Assembly (NCBI RefSeq): GCF_000265425.1
Contig: NC_018014.1
Span: 2,976,001-3,040,000, forward strand
Source: Terriglobus roseus DSM 18391
Lineage (GTDB): Bacteria > Acidobacteriota > Terriglobia > Terriglobales > Acidobacteriaceae
Reading direction: 5' to 3'
Length of the DNA stretch: 64,000 nucleotides
Positions 25,649-34,524 of the stretch are shown here, in pieces. Position numbers and translations under genes: made by a program. Numbering within the stretch: position 1 is the first letter of the stretch; each line of letters begins with the position of its first letter. A model generated the notes under the pieces. It made no database searches, was not told where the DNA came from, and saw only the letters and a list, made by a program, of their open reading frames with translations.

Positions 25649-28600
25649 GCAAGTCCGCTGCTCCTCCCCAGCCAAAGCCAAAGGCGAACGCAAAACGGTC
25701 TGCACTGCGCAAAGCGATGTCAGAGCCGGGAAGACCACTGCCAGATGCAGTGCGCGTGGAACTTGAGATCAGATTCTCAACCAGTCTTGCAGCGGTTCGC
25801 GTTCACACTGGTCCTCTGGCAGATGAGGTAGCACGCGAATTGGGGGCAGATGCGCTGACGTTGGGACAGCACATCTTCTTCCGTGCAGGCAAATGGCAAC
25901 CGGAGACGCTGGCCGGTCGCGACCTGCTGGCGCATGAGGCGATGCACACCCTGCAACAGCAGGCGTCTGCTCCGCCCGCGCAGGATCTTCGCGCATCCGA
26001 GCCGGGAGAGCCATTGGAACGCCAGGCAGATGAGGCCGCCGAGACGGGCAGCATACCCACGCCGACAGCCGAAGCGGTCGTCGCAAGACGGGTTGCGGGT
26101 ATGGCCAACCGAGAGACAAAGACCATCGACCCGGCGCGGACCGTCGAGGAACTTTCGCGGACGCTGCTGATGCGCGTGCGCGCGGATGGTAAGGACAGCA
26201 GCGGGAGGATCCGCAACCAGTTGATCCGCATGGAAGACGACCTGCGCCGCGACGTTCTACGTTGGCTGGAAGCCCACATGGAAAGCCATGAGTGGCGCAC
26301 CTTTCTGGATGTACTGGCCGAGGACGTTCCGTCCGGTCTGGACGGTACCGAAAATGCCCAGGGTGCCGCTGCCGCGCCCATCGGAGATCTGTCGCCAGAA
26401 GCCAGGGCCGTCGAATCCGCAAACGGGAAACTCGATGGCGAAGAGGCACACGATCAGACAGCACCGCAAGCCAGAAAGAGCGAACAGGCGGGGATCGAAG
26501 GTGAACAGGAGGAAGCCGCTGCATCGGGCGAAGCAGCCGTCGACCAGCCACAGATTGCAGCGGGTGCGGTCACTACCGAGACCGCCGAATCTGCAGGTGC
26601 CGGGGCAGTAGCTGCCCCTGCCCCCGAACCCGCCACATCCGCAGTAATTCCGTCCGCACCATCGGCAGCCGGCGGAGGTGGTGCGATGGAGCAGCCCTCC
26701 GTTGCGGCCCCAACTGATGCTGACGAGACAGCGACCGAAGCCAGCGCGGGAACCGATGCCCCGCAGGCACACGTCGCGGAAGACAGGGGCGGCGCTCCCG
26801 GTGCCGAAGGTCGCACAGAGGCAGCAGAGGAGGCGGAGGCAGATCCATCACAGGCGCAGAACTCCAAAGCTGACACAGCATCCGTCACTGGCGAGCCCAC
26901 GCCCGATGCCGTTCCTGCCGGCCTTGCTCAGGAGACGGAAGCTACTTCGGGAACGGATGTTGACACTGCAAACGAAGGCGCTGTCGGGGCTTCTTCTGAT
27001 GAGACCGAATCGGCATCCGAAACCGCCTCAGCCCCAGCTGGAATCGCCCTTCCCTCCCTCTCTCAGACGGGAGCTCAGCCGGAAGTGGAGCAGCCGCAGG
27101 CGAAGCCATCGTCGCCTGAGGAAGCGGCTGTCACTCAACCGACCGCGATGGGCAGCAATACGGCTCAGCAGATTGACCCCAATATCGACACGGGCGTGAC
27201 CGCCGCTGCATCGGAGGCCACTGCCGGGGATGCGGCTTCAGAGTCTTCGGTCGAGGGCCACGTCGGTGACAACGGAGGTACGGTTCCCGGTGAAGGCATC
27301 GCTGCGCAGCCGGAAGTGGGAGGACAGGGCTCGGCTCCCGGTACCATCCCACCGGGCCTGCTGGGTGAGTTCTCAGGCGAACCACCGCAGAACGATGCCG
27401 CTGCACCCGCGGGTGGTGGAGGCGGTGGTGGCGCGGCCGTCCCGGAGCCTCCGCCGGAGCCCGACGCCGCCCAGAGCATTCCCTCCGCCGACCCCGTTGG
27501 TGCGATGGACGCCGTCGGTGGCATGCAGGTCGCCAGCGCTGCGCATGCGATGGGGGCAGCACAGGCGACAGTCGCCGCGGAGACCGGTCAGCAGCAGGCA
27601 GAGCTGGCGGCAGCGCCCCCGACGATTGAACGCCCTACGGGAGCACCGAGCGGCGCGGATGGTGTGGCTCCGGATAATGTCCCTGCTGTTCCTGCAGCCG
27701 CTGACCCGGCCGGAGTGGCAGCAGTTGCTGCGGGAGCTCCCATGGCGGTTGCTGCACCGCAGGCAGCGCCCGAGCCGGGTGCACCAGTGACCCAGGGAAT
27801 CGCAAGACCCCAGGTGACCGGTACCAGCGAAGGCAAGATCACCGAATCAGATGCACGCCGGGTACAGCAGGCCGTCGGAGAGGTGCCAGTCACCGATGAG
27901 GCGCTGAATGTTGACGCGGGAGATGCGCCACCTCTGGCGCTGGAGGGTGATGCCGATCCCGCGCAGGTGCAAAACCAACAGACCGCACTGATGGACAGCG
28001 CAGCGACTAACGCGCAGCAGGGCGCGCAGGACGCTGCCGAACCGATGGGAGAGGACCATCTGTACCCTGCAGTGACACCGGGCACCATAGCCCCGGATGA
28101 AGCCGTAGCGGGTGTCGCCGCTGCAAGCGCCGGGCCAGAGCAGGACGCCGGCATGGGGGACATTGACATAGGTGTTGCCACGGTTGCCGAACAGGAGCAC
28201 GGCGACGAAGTTCGCCAGCATGCAACGTCCGCATCCGGCCAGCTCACGACGAAACGCGCGGACAAAGACAACGAGCAGCAGAAGGCCAACACAGACAGCC
28301 AGAAACAGGTTTCCGATGCGATTGACGCTAATGCGAAGCAGCAGGCGGATGAGCGTACAACCGCGCGCAAACAAGTGTTGGATCAGCGCAAAGATTGGAC
28401 CGAAGGTCAGAAGGCGGCGGTTACAACAGCGCGAGATGATTCTGGCAAGGAACTGCAGGGTGCTCGCGGCGAAATTACATCCGAACAGACAAAGGCGCAG
28501 GACAAGGCCAACGAACACATCGCCGAAGGCAACCGCAAGATCGTCACAGCACGCACCGACGGCGAGAACAAGGCTCGGGCCGAGCGCGAGAAAGCCAAGC

Positions 28601-31101
28601 GCGAGAGCGAAGATGATGGCGGCATCTTCGGCTGGATCGCCTCCAGTATCAGCAGTTTCTTTAACAAGCTGCTGGATGCAGTGCACGCCGTCTTCGACGC
28701 CGCGCGCAAACTCGTCAAGGTTGCGATCGAGGCAGCGCAGAAGTTGGCACACGCCGTCATCGACGCCGCACGCAAGGCCGTGGTGGGTCTCATCCAGGCA
28801 GCCGGTAAGGCACTCCTAGCCATTGGCGACAAGCTGCTCGCCGCCTTCCCTGCCCTGCACGACAAATTTCGTAAGGCCATTCACGGTCTGGTGGACGCCG
28901 CCGTCAAGGCCGTCAACAAGCTGGCCGATGCGCTGGACAAGGGTATCCGCGCCCTTCTAAACGGACTGATGAAGGCGCTCAACGCCATCCTCAGTGCCTA
29001 CGAGGCCATCTACAGCGGCATCATCAAGGCAGTCGCTGGCTTTGTGAAGGGCGTGCTCGACAAGGTGCGTGCGCTGATCGCGGCACTCGCCCAGTTCGCT
29101 GCGCTGGTAAAAGATATTGCACCCGCACCGGGCCAGTGGCTAAGCAATCTTGGCGCATCGATCATGGACGGCATCCGCAATCACTTGTGGACCGCTCTGA
29201 AGACCGCCTTCAAACAGTGGTTCAACGACACCATCGAAGGCATCATCGGCATGGGCCGAATGGTGCTGGACCTGTTGCGAAAGGGCGGCCTCTCGCTCAA
29301 GAAGATCGCTGGCTTTGTGTGGAGCGCCATCATCTCCGCCATTCCGGGTATCGTCATCCAGTTCCTGATCGAGAAGCTCATCGCGATGATCATCCCTGCA
29401 GCCGGCGCGGTGATGCTCGTCATCCAGGGACTGATCGCAGCATGGGGAGCCATTCAGCGCATCATCGCCGCCTTCCAGCTGTTCTTCACCTTCCTCAAGG
29501 CGGTCAAGGCGGGCGGCGCGGGCCCGCAGTTTGCCACGGCCCTTGCAGCCGGAGCCATCGCGCTCATCCAGTTCCTTGCAGGCTTCATCATGTCGCGCCT
29601 TGGCGGAGCAGCGAGCGGCGTTACCAGCAAACTCAAGGCTATCGCGCAAAAGATCGTCGCCTTCTTCAAGCGCGTCGGCAAGGCGATTGGAAAGGGACTG
29701 AAGGTCGTTGGCCGCGTCATCGTGCGTGGCGTGAAGGCTGTCGGTCGCGTTGTCGTACGCGGCGCGAAAGCCGTTGGCAGAGTGGTCACCCGCGGTGCTC
29801 GTGCCGTGGCACGTGTAGCCACGCGTGCCGGGAAAGCTGTCGTACGAGTCTTGAGCAAGACGAAAATTGGCCGCGCAATCCTCCGCGCTGGCAGCAAGGT
29901 CGTTGGGAAGATTCGCACTGGTTATGGAAAGGCCAAAGACTGGCTCAAGAAGAAGCAGGAGCAATTCAAGGCGTGGCGGGAAAAACGAAAGAAGAACGCC
30001 GCGGAAAGGAAACAAAAGAGACTGGAGCATGCTGTAGCGGCCATCAAGCCGCCACTTGAGAGCATGCTGAAGCGCGGGGTCAGTGGCCTTTGGCTGAAGG
30101 CACGCCTGGGGTTCTGGTTGCTGCGTTATCGTCTGACTTCGCTGCGCGTTGCGGGCCGCGAGATCATCGCGAAGATCAACCCGGAAGCTCCCGTGACTGA
30201 AGTCGAAAAGGTTGGCATCGGCAAAGAGCTGCTCCCCATTCTGCGAGCCGCAGAAAGAAGGTTTGAGGAAGATTGGTATGCATCCAGGGCAGCGGATGAC
30301 GCCGGAATGTCGAGCGCAAAGGAGGCTGACAATTACGTCCGCCCAAACGCAGAACTGGACGACATATTTAGCGCGCGGATGGCACGTACAGAGCGAGGAA
30401 CGTCCTCAAGGCACGCACCGCTCTTCTTCCGGTCCACAGGTGTCACCATCCGAAGCAGGCGCGGGCCGTCTGCCTCGGATAGTCCGGCATTGCTTTCAGG
30501 CTTGATGGTTCCCCTCGGCAGGAAGTCCAGCTATAGCGCGATGCGAACGGAGTGGATAAAGACTGGTATGCCAACCATGGCTGCTCTTGCAGCTTCCCCG
30601 GAACATCGGACATTGCGCCTCTTTGAGCGAGCTCGTGGAGAGGGAATGCTTCCAGCAATGGACCTCGCCCAATCACTCGCAGAAGGAGGTCACGCCAACG
30701 CAGGCGACGTTACATACGGAGCGCTCGCGCCCATGGCTCCAGTGGGCGCAGCTCAAGCCGCGGAGGTGGATGCATTGAGAAAAGGCCTGCCGTTGAAGGT
30801 GGATCCCAAGGATCACAAGGGTTCTCCAGATCTACCTAAATACAACCGAAAGAAACTCGCAGGCGTTCGGGACGACAGTGCACGGCGCATCGCAAACATA
30901 TTTCTCAGACTCCGCAGCGTAATCGAGTCTGGTCAATCACTTGAAACCACGCCGGGCAATGCCAGCTTCCCCGCGCTTGGAGAGGCTTTCAGCAAATGGC
31001 TGGAGGCGCACCGTAACCAGGACGTAATAGCAAAGTCAGGTGCTGCAGAGGTACTCTCCGCGGAGCTTGCCGTTTTCCTTAAGACCTACCGTGGTGGCTG
31101 A
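25645..31101 (+). CDS. Giant DUF4157 'eCIS core domain' protein; candidate cargo or tape measure
   Basis: An 1818-residue multi-domain protein. Residues ~30-110 form DUF4157, a zincin-like domain marking eCIS-associated proteins, with a full HExxH motif (HEAMH, His97-His101) in DLLAHEAMHTLQQQ. Residues ~250-830 are a very long acidic, Ala/Glu/Pro/Thr-rich low-complexity region with few aromatics. A charged coiled coil (~850-990) is followed by amphipathic helices (~990-1160) and strongly hydrophobic helices (~1220-1330, e.g. IPAAGAVMLVIQGLIAAWG). A cationic repeat block (~1345-1430) comes next, then an unrecognised C-terminal domain (~1470-1818). Domain order suggests delivery and membrane insertion of a C-terminal payload. 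With no other tape-measure gene in the locus, it may also set tube length. Confidence 0.85.
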   Translation: MSKSAAPPQPKPKANAKRSALRKAMSEPGRPLPDAVRVELEIRFSTSLAAVRVHTGPLADEVARELGADALTLGQHIFFRAGKWQPETLAGRDLLAHEAMHTLQQQASAPPAQDLRASEPGEPLERQADEAAETGSIPTPTAEAVVARRVAGMANRETKTIDPARTVEELSRTLLMRVRADGKDSSGRIRNQLIRMEDDLRRDVLRWLEAHMESHEWRTFLDVLAEDVPSGLDGTENAQGAAAAPIGDLSPEARAVESANGKLDGEEAHDQTAPQARKSEQAGIEGEQEEAAASGEAAVDQPQIAAGAVTTETAESAGAGAVAAPAPEPATSAVIPSAPSAAGGGGAMEQPSVAAPTDADETATEASAGTDAPQAHVAEDRGGAPGAEGRTEAAEEAEADPSQAQNSKADTASVTGEPTPDAVPAGLAQETEATSGTDVDTANEGAVGASSDETESASETASAPAGIALPSLSQTGAQPEVEQPQAKPSSPEEAAVTQPTAMGSNTAQQIDPNIDTGVTAAASEATAGDAASESSVEGHVGDNGGTVPGEGIAAQPEVGGQGSAPGTIPPGLLGEFSGEPPQNDAAAPAGGGGGGGAAVPEPPPEPDAAQSIPSADPVGAMDAVGGMQVASAAHAMGAAQATVAAETGQQQAELAAAPPTIERPTGAPSGADGVAPDNVPAVPAAADPAGVAAVAAGAPMAVAAPQAAPEPGAPVTQGIARPQVTGTSEGKITESDARRVQQAVGEVPVTDEALNVDAGDAPPLALEGDADPAQVQNQQTALMDSAATNAQQGAQDAAEPMGEDHLYPAVTPGTIAPDEAVAGVAAASAGPEQDAGMGDIDIGVATVAEQEHGDEVRQHATSASGQLTTKRADKDNEQQKANTDSQKQVSDAIDANAKQQADERTTARKQVLDQRKDWTEGQKAAVTTARDDSGKELQGARGEITSEQTKAQDKANEHIAEGNRKIVTARTDGENKARAEREKAKRESEDDGGIFGWIASSISSFFNKLLDAVHAVFDAARKLVKVAIEAAQKLAHAVIDAARKAVVGLIQAAGKALLAIGDKLLAAFPALHDKFRKAIHGLVDAAVKAVNKLADALDKGIRALLNGLMKALNAILSAYEAIYSGIIKAVAGFVKGVLDKVRALIAALAQFAALVKDIAPAPGQWLSNLGASIMDGIRNHLWTALKTAFKQWFNDTIEGIIGMGRMVLDLLRKGGLSLKKIAGFVWSAIISAIPGIVIQFLIEKLIAMIIPAAGAVMLVIQGLIAAWGAIQRIIAAFQLFFTFLKAVKAGGAGPQFATALAAGAIALIQFLAGFIMSRLGGAASGVTSKLKAIAQKIVAFFKRVGKAIGKGLKVVGRVIVRGVKAVGRVVVRGAKAVGRVVTRGARAVARVATRAGKAVVRVLSKTKIGRAILRAGSKVVGKIRTGYGKAKDWLKKKQEQFKAWREKRKKNAAERKQKRLEHAVAAIKPPLESMLKRGVSGLWLKARLGFWLLRYRLTSLRVAGREIIAKINPEAPVTEVEKVGIGKELLPILRAAERRFEEDWYASRAADDAGMSSAKEADNYVRPNAELDDIFSARMARTERGTSSRHAPLFFRSTGVTIRSRRGPSASDSPALLSGLMVPLGRKSSYSAMRTEWIKTGMPTMAALAASPEHRTLRLFERARGEGMLPAMDLAQSLAEGGHANAGDVTYGALAPMAPVGAAQAAEVDALRKGLPLKVDPKDHKGSPDLPKYNRKKLAGVRDDSARRIANIFLRLRSVIESGQSLETTPGNASFPALGEAFSKWLEAHRNQDVIAKSGAAEVLSAELAVFLKTYRGG
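29700..29850 (+). repeat. Tandem cationic ~33-base (11-residue) repeats within the giant eCIS protein
   Basis: Three to four degenerate copies encode VKAVGRVVVRG, AKAVGRVVTRG and ARAVARVATRA in a row. Arg/Lys and Val/Ala alternate, giving an amphipathic, strongly basic segment just after the hydrophobic helices. The copies differ at synonymous sites, so the duplication is not recent. Confidence 0.7.
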
Positions 31102-31129
31102 CACCACTGTATTGAAAGGCAACATTGCG

Positions 31130-31768
31130 ATGAGCACACCCGTATCACCACGCACATTACGCGCTGGTCTCGTGCTCGCCGACCCCAACTCCGGGTCGAC
31201 GCAGCAGGTTATCGTGCTGCAGTACAGTCCGGAGTCCCTCAGCCGCTCCCTCCAGCCGCAGGCCGTCGGTGCCGAGTCAGGCGATCGCGTGGACGCCCTG
31301 CGCCTCAAGGCTCCGCCCGTCGAAACCTACAAGATCGACGCCGAGCTCGACGCAACCGATCAGATGGCAACAGCAGCCGGTGCACCCAATGGCCTCCTGC
31401 CGCAGCTTGCAGCGCTTGAGATGCTCGTCACTCCCTCCGTCTCCACCTTGCGTTCCAACCAGGCTCTCGCCATGGCCGGCACGTTGGAGATCGTTCCCGT
31501 GATGATGCCACTCACACTGTTTGTCTGGGGTCGTAACCGTATCCTGCCGGTTCGCATTACAGAGTACAGCGTGACAGAGGATGCCTTCGATCCGCAGTTA
31601 AATCCAATTCGTGCCCGCGTCAGCCTGAGCCTGCGCGTGCTGAATGTGAACGACCTTGTGCCAGGCAGCCGAGGGTCCGAACTTTACCTTGCGCATCAGT
31701 CGCAGATGGAAGCTCTGGCGCGCAAGTTTGCCTATGGCAGCGCAGCCGATGTGGGGCTGACCCGATGA
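31130..31768 (+). CDS. CIS-tube-like/Afp7-type baseplate protein
   Basis: A 212-residue protein matching the N-terminal half of Afp7/Pvc7-type proteins, which connect the tube to the baseplate hub. LVLADPNSGSTQQVIVLQYSPESLSRSLQPQ is the characteristic opening (the strand before YSPESL). PLTLFVWGRNRILPVRITEYSVTEDAFDPQLNPIRA, read in two parts, is the conserved core. I choose ATG 31130 (AAAGG upstream) because the family begins here; ORF starts further up overlap the giant gene. In Afp7 the LysM domain is fused on; here it is the next separate gene. Confidence 0.85.
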   Translation: MSTPVSPRTLRAGLVLADPNSGSTQQVIVLQYSPESLSRSLQPQAVGAESGDRVDALRLKAPPVETYKIDAELDATDQMATAAGAPNGLLPQLAALEMLVTPSVSTLRSNQALAMAGTLEIVPVMMPLTLFVWGRNRILPVRITEYSVTEDAFDPQLNPIRARVSLSLRVLNVNDLVPGSRGSELYLAHQSQMEALARKFAYGSAADVGLTR

Positions 31769-31814
31769 TCGCCAACCTGATTCGTATCCCTGATTCCTTT
31801 ACGAGGAGGACCCT

Positions 31815-32138
31815 ATGAAGAACCCGCTGCCAGCCAACAGTCGCTACTCCGCGGTGGAGGCTACACAGACCGTGCTGCCCGACGGACGGAACGTCGCTTT
31901 TCTGCGCCGCCGTTTTATCCCGCACCCATCGCAGTTCGCAACGCTGCAACAGCACACGGTGCGACAGAGCGAACGACTCGATCAAATTGCGGCTCAGTAT
32001 CTGGGCGACCCGGAGATGTTCTGGCAGATTGCGGATGCCAACCTTGCCTTCGATCCTGCGGACCTGACCGCAACACCTGGAACAAACCTGCGCATCACCC
32101 TGCCCGCCGGCCTTCCCGGTGGGCCTGCGGACGACTGA
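31815..32138 (+). CDS. LysM-like baseplate protein (Afp7 C-terminal/gp53 type)
   Basis: A 107-residue protein behind an ACGAGGAGG ribosome site. Residues ~47-97 form a LysM-like module: HTVRQSERLDQIAAQYLGDP, then FWQIADANLAFDPADL, ending with the strand NLRITLP. In contractile tails LysM proteins bridge hub and wedge rather than bind peptidoglycan. It lies between the CIS-tube protein and the hub, as expected if the Afp7 gene is split into two. Confidence 0.85.
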   Translation: MKNPLPANSRYSAVEATQTVLPDGRNVAFLRRRFIPHPSQFATLQQHTVRQSERLDQIAAQYLGDPEMFWQIADANLAFDPADLTATPGTNLRITLPAGLPGGPADD

Positions 32139-32154
32139 GGAGACGGTAGACAGC

Positions 32155-33282
32155 ATGCAGCAGATCTTCTTCACGTTGCTGATTGGCCCCATGGTGCCCG
32201 TGCCCGCGCCGGCGGCGGTGTCGAACGCGCTGCAGAGCGCGCAGGTCACCGTCGCCAGCGGCCAGCGCAGCGGCTTCCAGTTGCTCTTTAACGTGGCGAC
32301 AAACAGCCTGTTGAACACAACGCTTCTTCCTGCGGGCCTGTTCGATCCCGGCATCCGCGTGATCCTTATGGCTATCGTCAACGGAATTCCAAACGTGCTG
32401 ATGGATGGCATCGTCATGCGCCAGGAATTTGCTCCGTCAAACCAGCCGGGACAGAGCACACTCACGGTCACGGGTGAAGATGTGAGCGTCATGATGGGGC
32501 TGATTGATCTGAAAGGCATTCCCTATCCTGCGATGTCGGTCGAATTGCGAGTCGCCGCAATCCTGGCGAAGTACGCAATTTACGGTCTTGTTCCGCTGAT
32601 CATTCCCTCTCTGTTTCCCGATCTCAACTTGCCAATGAAGTCCATCGCCTTCCAGAAGGGCACGGACCTTGACTACATCAATCAACTTGCCAAGGAGAAC
32701 GGCTATGTCTTCTACCTGAGTCCAGGCCCCGCGCCGGGTGTGAATCTGGCTTATTTCGGTCCAGAGATTCGCATCGGCGTGCCGCAGCCTGCACTCAACA
32801 TCAACATGGACGCAGCAACCAACGTGGAATCTCTGAGCTTCAGCCTCGACGGTTCCACGCGCGAACAATTGGCCGTCCTCATTCAGGAACCATTCACCAA
32901 GTTGAATATTCCTGTTCCGATTCCCTCTCTAAGCCCTTACGCTCCACCGCTGGCGGCGAAGTCTGCGCCGGCGTTGCACCTGAAGTTTCTGGAAGGCGCA
33001 GCAAAATTGGATCCTCTGAAGGCCATGATCCAGGGCATCGGCAAAGCCACGGAGGCCAATGACGCTATTACCGCAAGCGGCTCCCTTGATGTACTGCGTT
33101 ACGGACGCGTACTTGGTGCGCGGCAACTGGTGGGTGTCCGTGGCAGTGGACCTGCGTATGACGGCCTTTACTTCGTAAAGAGCGTGACGCATAACCTCAA
33201 CCCTCGCAAGCGCGAGTACAAACAGAGTTTTAACTTGGCTCGGAACGGGCTGATCAGCCTGACGCCTCGAGTGGTGCCATAG
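32155..33282 (+). CDS. Baseplate hub protein (phage gpD/VgrG gp27-like)
   Basis: A 375-residue hub protein expected to form a trimer that adapts the six-fold tube to the three-fold spike. The family core is visible: VLMDGIVMRQEFAPSNQPGQ, then STLTVTGEDVSVMMGL, GTDLDYINQLAKENGYVFYL, and the C-terminal GLYFVKSVTHNLNPRKREYK. I start at ATG 32155 (GAGGAG upstream), 16 bases after the LysM stop; an earlier in-frame ATG 32119 overlaps that gene. Confidence 0.88.
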   Translation: MQQIFFTLLIGPMVPVPAPAAVSNALQSAQVTVASGQRSGFQLLFNVATNSLLNTTLLPAGLFDPGIRVILMAIVNGIPNVLMDGIVMRQEFAPSNQPGQSTLTVTGEDVSVMMGLIDLKGIPYPAMSVELRVAAILAKYAIYGLVPLIIPSLFPDLNLPMKSIAFQKGTDLDYINQLAKENGYVFYLSPGPAPGVNLAYFGPEIRIGVPQPALNINMDAATNVESLSFSLDGSTREQLAVLIQEPFTKLNIPVPIPSLSPYAPPLAAKSAPALHLKFLEGAAKLDPLKAMIQGIGKATEANDAITASGSLDVLRYGRVLGARQLVGVRGSGPAYDGLYFVKSVTHNLNPRKREYKQSFNLARNGLISLTPRVVP

Positions 33283-33285
33283 ACG

Positions 33286-33807
33286 ATGAGCATGGACGAA
33301 ACAACGCGTTACTACGGCAAGTACCGGGGCACGGTGGTGAACAACGTGGACCCGATGAAGACCGGACGCCTGATGGTGCAGGTGCCGGACGTGTACGGCA
33401 TTGTGCCGTCAACGTGGGCCATGCCGTGTGTGCCTGCAAGCGGCATTCAAAACGGCATGTTGTGGTTACCCGCGATCGGTGCCGGCGTATGGGTGGAATT
33501 TGAGCAGGGCAACCCCGACTATCCCATCTGGGTTGGCGGCTGGTGGGGCTCTGCAGCGGAGGTGCCTGCGCTGACGCAACTCGCACCACCTGCAGTCTCC
33601 TGTATGGCCATGCAGACCACGCTGCAGAACGGCATCGTGCTGAGCGATGTGCCTGGCCCAACCGGCGGCATCATGCTCAAAAGCACGCTGGGCGCGAGCA
33701 TCATCGTAAACGACACGGGAATTTACATACAGAACGGAAAGGGCGCGAGCATCACGTTGATCGGACCATCGGTCACCGTGAACACGGGCGCGCTGGTGGT
33801 GACTTAA
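33286..33807 (+). CDS. Spike protein, gp5/VgrG OB-fold (Afp8-like)
   Basis: A 173-residue central spike protein. The OB-fold comes first: YYGKYRGTVVNNVDPMKTGR, then LMVQVPDVYG, and VWVEFEQGNPDYPIWVGGWW, the most recognisable gp5/VgrG-type signature. The C-terminal ~60 residues are strand-forming repeats (IIVNDTGIYIQNGKGASITL) expected to build the triple beta-helix needle. It starts three bases after the hub stop, and its TAA overlaps the next start (TAATG). Confidence 0.92.
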   Translation: MSMDETTRYYGKYRGTVVNNVDPMKTGRLMVQVPDVYGIVPSTWAMPCVPASGIQNGMLWLPAIGAGVWVEFEQGNPDYPIWVGGWWGSAAEVPALTQLAPPAVSCMAMQTTLQNGIVLSDVPGPTGGIMLKSTLGASIIVNDTGIYIQNGKGASITLIGPSVTVNTGALVVT

Positions 33808-34145
33808 TGCCGGGACCTCTATTCCATGTAGGAGCCATCGCCATTTGCGCGCATGGCACGGGCGTCGTCAACGTGATCTCGTCGAACACGCGCGTCCTCG
33901 TCAGCGGCATGCCGGTCGCCACAGTGACCGATCAGGCCATGATCGCGGGTTGTCTGTTTCTCGCAACATCGCCCACGCCGCAACCATGTCTGCGTGTACA
34001 GTGGGTGACGCCTGCGGCGCGTGTGTTGATCAACGGTCAACCGGCGTTACTGCAGACCTCGGTCGGATTAGGACTTGGCCCCACTCAGGCTCCTCAAGGA
34101 CCCATCAACATCGTGTCCACACAACCGCGGGTAATCGGCACGTAG
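33807..34145 (+). CDS. PAAR-like spike tip protein
   Basis: A 112-residue protein at ATG 33807, overlapping the spike stop. ICAHGTGVVNVISSNTRVLV, then VSGMPVATVTDQAMIAGC and RVLINGQPALLQTS, resemble PAAR-like/DUF4280 tip proteins. These sharpen the needle and may carry a metal bound by His and Cys. The candidate ligands are the His in AHG and the Cys residues in CAHG, AGC and QPC. Position after the spike gene strongly supports the role. Confidence 0.82.
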   Translation: MPGPLFHVGAIAICAHGTGVVNVISSNTRVLVSGMPVATVTDQAMIAGCLFLATSPTPQPCLRVQWVTPAARVLINGQPALLQTSVGLGLGPTQAPQGPINIVSTQPRVIGT

Positions 34146-34164
34146 AACGCCACGGGGAACTGCT

Positions 34165-34524
34165 ATGCAGCATGTTCGATTTCCAATCCGTATCGATGGC
34201 CGGGGCCGTACCAGCACTGGCACTTACGAGCAGCATGTGGAAGACATGCTGGAACAGTTGCTCTTTACGCATGCGGGGGAACGCGTGAACCGGCCTGACT
34301 TTGGCGGCGGCCTGCTGCAGATGGTCTTCGCTCCCGGCGGCGACCAGCTCTCCGCAGCCACGCAGTTCATGGTCGCAGGCTCCATCCAGCAATGGCTGGG
34401 CGATCTGTTGCAGGTGGAAAGCGTCGATGTCTCTCAGACCGATAGCACCCTCTCTGTGTCCGTCTCCTACACGCTGCGTAAAACACAACAGCAGAAGACC
34501 TCCACGTTTACGAGGAGCAACTGA
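34165..34524 (+). CDS. Baseplate wedge protein gp25-like (GPW/gp25 family)
   Basis: A 119-residue wedge protein, homologous in pattern to T4 gp25, which initiates sheath assembly at the baseplate. The conserved stretch ERVNRPDFGGGLLQMVFAPG (~38-57) carries the family's R-x-x-F/Y-G core. It starts about 20 bases after the PAAR stop and overlaps the next gene by TGATG at 34522-34526. Confidence 0.93.
   Translation: MQHVRFPIRIDGRGRTSTGTYEQHVEDMLEQLLFTHAGERVNRPDFGGGLLQMVFAPGGDQLSAATQFMVAGSIQQWLGDLLQVESVDVSQTDSTLSVSVSYTLRKTQQQKTSTFTRSN

Noticed and set aside
29140..30030. 296-residue minus-strand frame
   Set aside because: Shadow of the repetitive cationic and helical part of the giant DUF4157 gene.
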